Below are positions 51,761-59,000 of a stretch of DNA of 59,000 bases, piece by piece; positions within the stretch are counted from its first letter, which is position 1; every line of letters begins with the position of its first letter. Under the pieces are notes generated by a model, which saw nothing but the letters and a program-made list of their open reading frames with translations, was not told where the DNA came from and made no database searches. Source of the stretch: Chrysomallon squamiferum. Lineage: Eukaryota; Mollusca; Gastropoda; Neomphalida; Peltospiridae. The stretch covers positions 15,545,198 through 15,604,197 of the forward strand of contig CM022670.1 of NCBI GenBank assembly GCA_012295275.1. Reading direction: 5' to 3'. Made by a program: the position numbers and the translations under genes.

Positions 51761-52324
51761 TTATTTCATTATTATTATTTATTATTAAAAATCTTTTCTA
51801 ATAAATTACTACAAAAGAATAATATACAAAATATCTGAACGCTTTCATTTTAACTGTGACGTCATTGCATATAGAACTGAAAGCCAACGCTTGAATAAAC
51901 CAGATCAAGATTGCTCGCCCTATACTTCATGGCATCATGACCAAAGAAAAATAGTTTTTAACAGTACTCTTTTGTTGTTATACTCATTAATTAAAACTGG
52001 ATTGTCGAAAACTAATAAAACGACATGGAAGCATTCATATTATATTTAGACTATGTCTTCGTTTACCAAAAGTATCCTTTAAAATCTGTATACTTACTCC
52101 CATTTCAGATTCTGATGATTCAGAAGTGTCACTTTTGACTTTTATTTCATCTTCATCGGACAGCTTAACAAAATAAACATCATCTCTAGGTAAAATTAAA
52201 TCTGCTATGTTTTATTTGTGTGTGTGTGTGCGTGTGCGTGTGATTATCATCATTATCATCATCATTTGTCTCTGATTTTTCTTTACATTAATTAGAAATA
52301 CAGATTTATAATAATAATAATAAT

Positions 52325-52380
<56 letters not shown>

Positions 52381-55300
52381 ATACCCACACATTTAATAGG
52401 AAATACTTAGTTTGTTATTAAATAAATAAAATAAAAATTATTTTTAATTTGTTTTTATATTATTATTGTCTCTGTGTGTGTGTGTGTTGTGTTGTGTGTG
52501 TGTGTGCCGTGAATAACTTAAACTTTGCTTTGCTGTATTAAACTTAAAAACCAACTTCAATTGGCATAGTCATGTCTGTCCTGTCAAGTGTAACATGTGG
52601 TATTGATTCATCGTCATCGACTACACTGACGTCTGGTTGTTTGGGAGGCGGGCGCCATTTTCCATCTTTTTTAAGATGGTTGATTCTCTGGATGGCTCTG
52701 TAGAAATTTTCTTCTTTTGCATCGTGCATTCTTTTTATTTCCAGATGAGAAATAACCTTAGATGATAAAAATACTTTATTTTATGGTTTGTTGGACATAT
52801 GTGTGGGTTTATTATGTAGATGTGTGTTTTTATTTTGTTTTTGTTTTGTGGGGTTTTGTTTGTTTCTGTGAAATTGTACGTATATGTAATTCTGAATTTG
52901 GATACTTTGGATATGTGCGTGTACACATACATACACACACACACCTGTGATCAGTACTGGTATATATGTTTGGCTGTCTGTCTGTTTGTTTGTCCGTTTA
53001 GACAGTTATGCGTACAGATGTCAATTGTACTTACCTGGAATTCAATCAAGGGTAAATACGTCTTGCTGTGTTTTTCAAAAGATGCTTCAACCCTAAGAGA
53101 AGAAGAGTCTTTACCACTCAGTCCAGTGTACACTGACTTTTCCCACAAGCTTTCTCCTTTCTGGTGGTCCAAGTGTTGTATTTCATCCTGTGTCCTTACA
53201 ATCACACCGCATGCCGTTGGAACATTTAGTGAAAACTCTACATTTGTTGTAGCAGGCAAGTGTTTCAGTTTCGGGGAATTGAGTGTGTAGTTGCTTTTCC
53301 AGTCAGAAAGAAAAGTTGGTTTGATGACGATCTGTTTTGAAGGCCAGTTGCAATATATGACGGCGTTGTATACTTCAACAAAACCGTCCTCGTCGTTTGG
53401 GTTCTTACCACGAAGAGAAAAATAAAACAAGCCGGGTTTCGGCAGCTCTGAATTGAGTGTCACCCTGCTTCCACTTCTGCTCTGCACGACGCATTCCGCC
53501 GTATCTTCCATCCGACCAGAGATGTCACAGTGGTACAGTTCAGGAACCAAGACGATTGGTTTGGAAGCAATAAACCTGATAGAAACACTTCCACTTTCTG
53601 GAGCGTAAATGACTGCCGACTGCGGGCTTATTAGTGTTAAACCCAGTTTACAGCATTCCTGCTTTACACCTACGCAACCCTTCGCTACCTTCGGAAAAGG
53701 AGCCGGCAGCTCTAAAACTTCAGGGCATCGAATTAAATAATTGCACACGTTCCGAAAGTCGGTCTGTTCGTTTTCCAGTTTCGCATATATTTGGAGGTAA
53801 TAGTCTATATGGTTTGGGGGAGTTACAAGAAAAATTACCTGATCATTTTCAGTTCTCCTGATCATGTAAGAAGATTCGTCTATTGAATATTTCACTGTTA
53901 AGGTTTGTTCAAATATTAGCCGTTTTCGCAAAGTGAAAACGATTTCCACTTTTCCGTCAACCGTGTAGATGAGTCCATTGAAATGGCTGACTGGGATCAG
54001 GCCAATGGATTCTGTTTCTGATGCAGGCCCCCATCCCAACAGTTCAATACGTGGGAAGCCTTCGAACCGAGATTCCAGCTCGGTGCATTCAATCAGATAC
54101 GAACACAGATGACTCATCCGAGTGTTTGTTTTCTCAGTGTCATTTGTGCCTAACAGATCGAAAATATATTTACCAATTTCGGGAAGTTTGAATGAAATTT
54201 TCAGGAAATGTTTCTTGTAATTATTTTCTAAGAATGCAAATTCATGGAATTCTTGTGAATCTTCAGTGTCTTCAGCAATCTTTCTCAGTTTGTAAGTAAA
54301 TATCAAAGAAATGGTCTCCGGGTAGGTGAAATTTAAAACCGCTTCTCCCTTTTGTGCCATAACACCCAGTCTTTCGTTTCCTGATGCCTGGATTGAAAAG
54401 AAAAGAAACTCTGGCGTTATAAAAGGCATGTTGATAAATTCTGAATAGTTCACTGTTCTTGGCAATAGTTGCCAGTATTCTTTGTTTGGAAAGTGTGAAA
54501 GTATCATGTCTTCCGGCGCTGTTACAAAACAAAACTCGTTGAGAAACGACGGTAGAATCTCCAAGTTTATGTCAATGGATTCTTTAGATCGTTTAGCAGA
54601 AATCTTTGACTCAGATACCATTTTCCTTCTGTTCTGTTTCCAGTATATAGCTCCCAAATGACAGTCAACAAATCGCCAATCACCTTCCAAAAACAACGAC
54701 ACCCACGTCCATTCTTTGAGGTTGCAGACAGTCGGATTAGGTTTCTCGGGCATTACTTTATAAGCACCTGTTATCTTAACACACTCGATGTTAGCGTAAC
54801 TGTAAAACCAAAATGAAAATGTATTTAGTCATAACGAAAAGAGAAGATAGAGAAAACTGGAAAAAAAGAAAACGTCAACGTTTGTAATGCTTTATTTTAA
54901 AGAAAGATTTAGATTCCAGCAAAGAAATTTTCAATTGATGATGATAAACAACAATCACTAAATAATTAAATAAATAAATAAATTAATTAATTAATTAATT
55001 AATAAAATTAAATAAAATTAAATTAAATTAAAAAAGTAAAATTATAAAAATAAAATAAATACCTTGCCATCTCTCCAAAAACATCTGAATACTGGATTTC
55101 GCTTTTTCTAATTTTGTCCAGCAGGACGCATGCATAATCGTCTGGGTAGGCATTTAAATGTCGCTGATCAACTTTTATATCATCAAGATCCTGGGCGGTT
55201 ATCCATCGGAACATCGCACGAGCCATCTCCACCTCGTTCTGTGCTGGTTCTATCAAATACTGGACCACCTCGAAAAGCGGTCTTTTCAAGAACGCAACCG

Positions 55301-57149
55301 GTGTCTAAATGTACCAAATTTATTTATTTATTTATTTATTTATTTATATTTTCTTATTTGTTCATTTTAATTTATTTGTTTGTTAACTTTAATTATTTAT
55401 TTACTTATTTATTTATTTGCATTTTCTTATTTGTTCATTTTATTTATTTGTTTACTTTATTTTATTTACTTACATTCAAGGCTTGCTTATCCATTTCGAT
55501 CATCCTTTTGTTGTCGAGGATATCTTTCCTTGTTGATCTAGGAGGACAGGGGCAGAGAACTCCATCATCGTCTTCGGGCCAGTTAATTTCTAAGGTCTTG
55601 TACTCTTCTGCAGCTTTGTTCAGCAAAGTTGGCGATGGGAATTCACTAAAGAACCCATGATTTTTCATATACTTCAACAACGCACTGTGGAATTCCAAAA
55701 TGCTGTTACTGACTCTTTGACTTCGGTTTGGCGTCTGAGCACGAAGCAGTGATACTGGTCGTTTCGAAGATTTCGGACGTTCTTTCGAGCCGGATTTTTT
55801 GGTAATAGAAATAGGTTTTGTTTTGGAGCTAACCTGTTCACTGAACGGACTTAGACTGGTCTCTCTTAAATCGCTGGAATCAGTTTTCTGTGGCGGTGCA
55901 GGTGATAGGCTTGGTACTTTTAGCGGTTGTAGTGGCGGAGACTCTTTCTTTAGTATTTCGGATATTAGATTTGGTTTTTGTTGTTCTATCTGCTCTTGAT
56001 GTGACTTCTTTGTTTTCTTTTCCATTTCCTTTTTAGCTTTCTTTTGTTTTTCACGATCTATACGCGCTACAAGTTCGTCAATTGTTTCTGATTGTGCAGC
56101 TGTTAGGCTTGGCTTGGATAAATTAATTTGGTCTATGCTACCAGCTTGCGACCCAGACCTTGGAGTTAACCCTGTCAGAGAAACTCTAGTGGGTGCCGCT
56201 TTGTTTTCGGTCGATTTGCTCAGATCGAAGTGGTCCACACTTAATCGAGCAGTAAGTTTTTCAATATATTCATTTTGATTTAGCGGATGGGTTGAAGTTG
56301 ATCTGTCTATACTTAACCGATTGAGATATCTGTTAGAAAAACAAGAGGGAGACATTGAAGTAGAAGTCGACGATTCAGAACTGAAACTTAATTCGGATTC
56401 GAATTCACTGAAGCCAGAATAGGAAGAGAACAGACCGACATCCCCAAAGGGCTTGTTTTGCCTCTTAATTTATGAAATCTCTTTACACTTTGCCTTCTTT
56501 TATCCATCATCGTCTTCAGAGGACTGGTATCGAGTCCTGTCCAAGAAATACGTCTAAAAGAAGCACCAGGATGCCTAACCAGCTCGGCGGGTACAGGTAG
56601 TTCCCCGGAGCTTCCTGTAGACGAAGTATCACTGGACTCGGAATATTCGTCCTTCCTGCTATGTTGGTCATCGAATAAATTTAACCCTGACGATATTGGG
56701 AAAAGTTCGGTGTCATTTAGAGTGGAATGTCTAGACGAAGAAGGTTTTACGTCATTTTGTTCCTTTTGTATTCTTACTTGGAGGCTTTTAGCACGTTTCA
56801 CTGGACTTTTGTCGAGATTTGAACTGGGATAATTTTTTTTCTGAACATTTTGTTTGTCATCTGGTGAAGAATAAGGCTTTCTGACGTAACCACTTTGACT
56901 TCTACTAAGAAGAACAGAACGAAACACAATACTTCTGGTTTTAGTTTTAATTGTACTATCATACTTCTTCCCAAAAGACGGTGATTTTGGTTTGTTAATG
57001 TTAATCTTTTTAACTGAGCTATCAGCACTTCTTTTAGCAGATGGAGATTTGTGTCTGCGGTCTATTGAGCTCAGTGAATACCACGTTTTGATTTTATTTG
57101 GTTCATTACTAGGAAAATATTTATCTGTTTTAGACCAAGATACATGCAT
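49166..57149 (-). CDS. KY/hillarin-like protein B with dynein-stalk-like C-terminus, 10 exons
   Basis: Exons in order are about 57149-55474 (with a frame break near 56.45 kb), 55304-55063, 54799-53035, 52756-52556, 52163-52098, 51560-51485, 51122-50955, 50417-50137, 49875-49690 and 49315-49166. Intron phases equal those of KY-A throughout, and exons 2, 7, 8 and 9 are identical in length (242, 168, 281, 186). The N-terminal about 540 residues are basic, Ser-rich and probably disordered; KY-A lacks them. Then come the KY core ("FRWITAQDLDD", "IECVKITG", "WTWVSLFLEGDWRFVDCHLG"), the Ig-like repeats ("CSYLIEC", "CNYLIRC"), an acidic linker and the helical C-terminus ("ALAEINRYRQPTDVVHQVF", "VGPGIGALYKW"). 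Catalytic Cys and His are absent as in KY-A. The intron after 50137 appears to start with GC. Start chosen at "MHVSWSKTD"; a Met 16 codons earlier at 57197 is possible. Confidence 0.83.
50451..50510. repeat. (CT)n microsatellite in a KY-B intron
   Basis: About 60 bp of CT, 34 bases from the acceptor of the 50417-50137 exon; KY-A carries a CT array in the same intron (20281-20380). Confidence 0.95.
50818..50954. repeat. Compound (TTC), (ATT), (GTTATT), (TTTTTA) array in a KY-B intron
   Basis: Simple sequence running up to the donor of the 51122-50955 exon. Confidence 0.94.
51714..51790. repeat. (ATT)n microsatellite in a KY-B intron
   Basis: ATT array with a few interruptions between exons 5 and 6. 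Confidence 0.93.
52305..52384. repeat. (TAA)/(AAAT)n microsatellite in a KY-B intron
   Basis: TAA units then AAAT units. GT-rich tracts lie at about 52215-52240 and 52475-52506. Confidence 0.93.
55319..55470. repeat. (TTTA)-type low-complexity intron between KY-B exons 1 and 2
   Basis: Almost the whole short intron is made of TTTA/TTTG units. Confidence 0.9.
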
Positions 57150-57199
57150 TTTTGGAGAAACAAAATTATAACAACAAATTATGTTATAATCATGCACCT

Positions 57200-58083
57200 A
57201 TTCGGTTGCTATTCGCTGTTAGATATTTGGTTGCAATTAACCGAATATAAACTTTATTGTTGTTCTTTTGGTTATTTATTTATTTTTTATTATTATTTTA
57301 TTTTTTATGTTATCTTTAATTTTTCCCATCTATATCTCCCTTTCCTTTTCTGTTTTAATTTTATTTATTTATTTATTTATTTATTTTAATTTATTTATTT
57401 AGAATTAGAAATGGATTTTTCGTGGTTATCTGCTTTGTTTGTTTCTATAGCTCGGTATCTTAACTTTAAGTATTGACAGCCGGTCTGCTGATATTTTTGT
57501 CGTCATTTTGTCATCGTTTATTTTGTTTCCTGGTCGCTTGTGTCTTTGGTTAATGTTTGTTTTCATCACAAACTGATAATCAACCAAAATACATTGCTTC
57601 CTGCACAAAAAAATAAAAAATAACCAAAAAAAACAAACAACAACAAACAAAAAAACAACACATGAATTATATATAAACACATATGTATAGAAATGGAATT
57701 CATTTTTATCTTTGCAGGCAATATCTCTTTTGTTATATGTAGCTATAAACGGTGAATCAAGAATACAAATGAAGAAACAATATACTATTTTTCAATGATG
57801 TTTTAGTGTTTTTAAAATTAATGATTGAACGTTGAGAAACATTTCGATTTTGTTAGAAGTAATGACTTTTGTGTGCACATTTCTATAGATAAGACGACAA
57901 AAACTACAGACTTGTATAATCCAGCTATACATGATTATATCTGAATGTAATTCTCAACTAAAAGGAATTAATTTTTCGAACCAGAAGACATCAGCTTTTG
58001 TCTATAGATATATATTCTAACACATTAAACACAATATTACCAGATATGTTAATATAGATAGATAGATATCAAATATACATACA

Positions 58084-58114
<31 letters not shown>

Positions 58115-59000
58115 GTGTGTGTACAACAACAACTACTACTAGTACTTTTAACAATAATAATAACAACAAGTAGAACAATAACAACGTTAATCCGGCCATT
58201 TTGAATGAAATATTTGTAGACAAGAAAAAAGATGATCGTGTTTACTAAGAAAAAAACATTACTAATAGTAAATAATAAAATAACAAAACTTTTAATAAAC
58301 CTAATATAACGAGATACGGTAAAAATGGACAGTTTAAATACACATATTGACGTATACTAATTATATTTCATACATTACCTTTTGTTCGCCCTGTCAAGTT
58401 GGTTTTGAAAATGTGATTCAGATCATGTTCTGATAACTGCTATGACAACAGTGTAATAAACTAGTAATGTTTTAAGAGATAATGGACTGTTTGTCAAAGA
58501 AAAAAAAAAAAAAAAAAAATAACACAACCAAAATGGGACACCTGTTGTAAATCACTGATAAATGGATTATCTTCACTTCCGTCGCAGTGATTTATGTAAA
58601 TATAAACTTAAGACATACCTGCATACACACATACACATTAGACATAGACTCACACAGACGTACACATATGACTCGCATTACTCACAAACATACAAACACA
58701 CGCCCACACACAAACATAAACATGCCCAAACACCTATACAGTCATATCACAGACACACAAACACAAACACGGACACAAACACAAACACAAACACATACAC
58801 ACACTTACACACGTCTCACAATAATTATTATTACACACTTATATCCACGTCACATAAACACATTCACACACTTACACACACCTCAAAACCCCCACACACA
58901 CGTAAAATAAAATACTAATATACGATTTAAAAAGTAATCTAAAAGTAACGTTAGTTCTCTAAAAAAATATATATATTATCAAGTGCAAACTATCCTATTT
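57200..59000. other. Upstream of KY-B: repeats, no gene seen
   Basis: AT-rich, with TTTA repeats near 57360-57400, (ATAC)n at 58075-58112 and a CA-rich stretch at about 58620-58905. The KY-B promoter should lie at its left end. Open frames here are repeat-derived. Confidence 0.6.

Noticed and set aside
52762-53290. Plus-strand ORFs across KY-B exons 3 and 4
   Set aside because: Shadow frames opposite the coding exons and the GT/CA-rich intron.
58562-58918. Thr/His-rich ORFs
   Set aside because: Translations of a degenerate CA-rich tract.

Overview
The window is AT-rich, intron-rich metazoan nuclear DNA with a very heavy load of microsatellites: about a dozen (CT/GA)n tracts near 100 bp, plus (ATT)n, (AAAT)n, (CA)n and (AT)n. 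The gene set (split genes with GT-AG and two GC-AG introns, a mitochondrial ribosomal protein, a secreted 8-cysteine SVWC peptide, and KY/hillarin-type proteins) suggests an invertebrate, most likely a lophotrochozoan such as a mollusc. That assignment is inference; no marker fixes the species.

Layout. 1-5.8 kb: repeats, no gene I can support. 5.8-6.7 kb (-): single-exon leucine-rich-repeat protein. 10.1-12.2 kb (-): three-exon gene for a 101-residue secreted 8-cysteine SVWC peptide. 13.9-22.0 kb (+): ten-exon KY/transglutaminase-like gene (KY-A, 1213 aa). 23.7-26.7 kb (-): seven-exon DHRS11-type short-chain dehydrogenase. 29.8 kb (-): a lone exon of the PP2A scaffold subunit A. 31.5-37.5 kb: tandem duplication of a segment holding an endonuclease/exonuclease/phosphatase (EEP) gene (+) and, antisense, relic exons of a cystathionine beta-synthase pseudogene that continues to 38.1 kb or beyond. 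39.5-40.6 kb (+): dead hAT transposase. 43.7-47.6 kb (-): seven-exon MRPL13. 49.2-57.1 kb (-): second KY-like gene (KY-B), convergent with KY-A. 57.2-59 kb: repeats only.

The most notable item is the KY pair. The two genes point at each other across 27 kb and keep the same intron positions and phases, with six of the nine matched exons similar or identical in length. Both carry a transglutaminase-like core that appears to have lost its catalytic Cys and His, Ig-like KY repeats, a variable acidic linker, and a conserved helical C-terminal region whose motif order resembles the stalk-base region of dynein heavy chains. I know of no description of that fusion. KY-A also carries a 224-bp internal duplication that creates a potential in-frame 48-nt cassette exon.

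The genes do not form an operon; they are independently transcribed neighbours. The EEP pair shows complementary decay: copy 1 is intact but has Ala at the usual catalytic Glu position, while copy 2 keeps the Glu but has a frameshift. All exon models were built by hand from splice sites, reading phase and family resemblance, without database searches.
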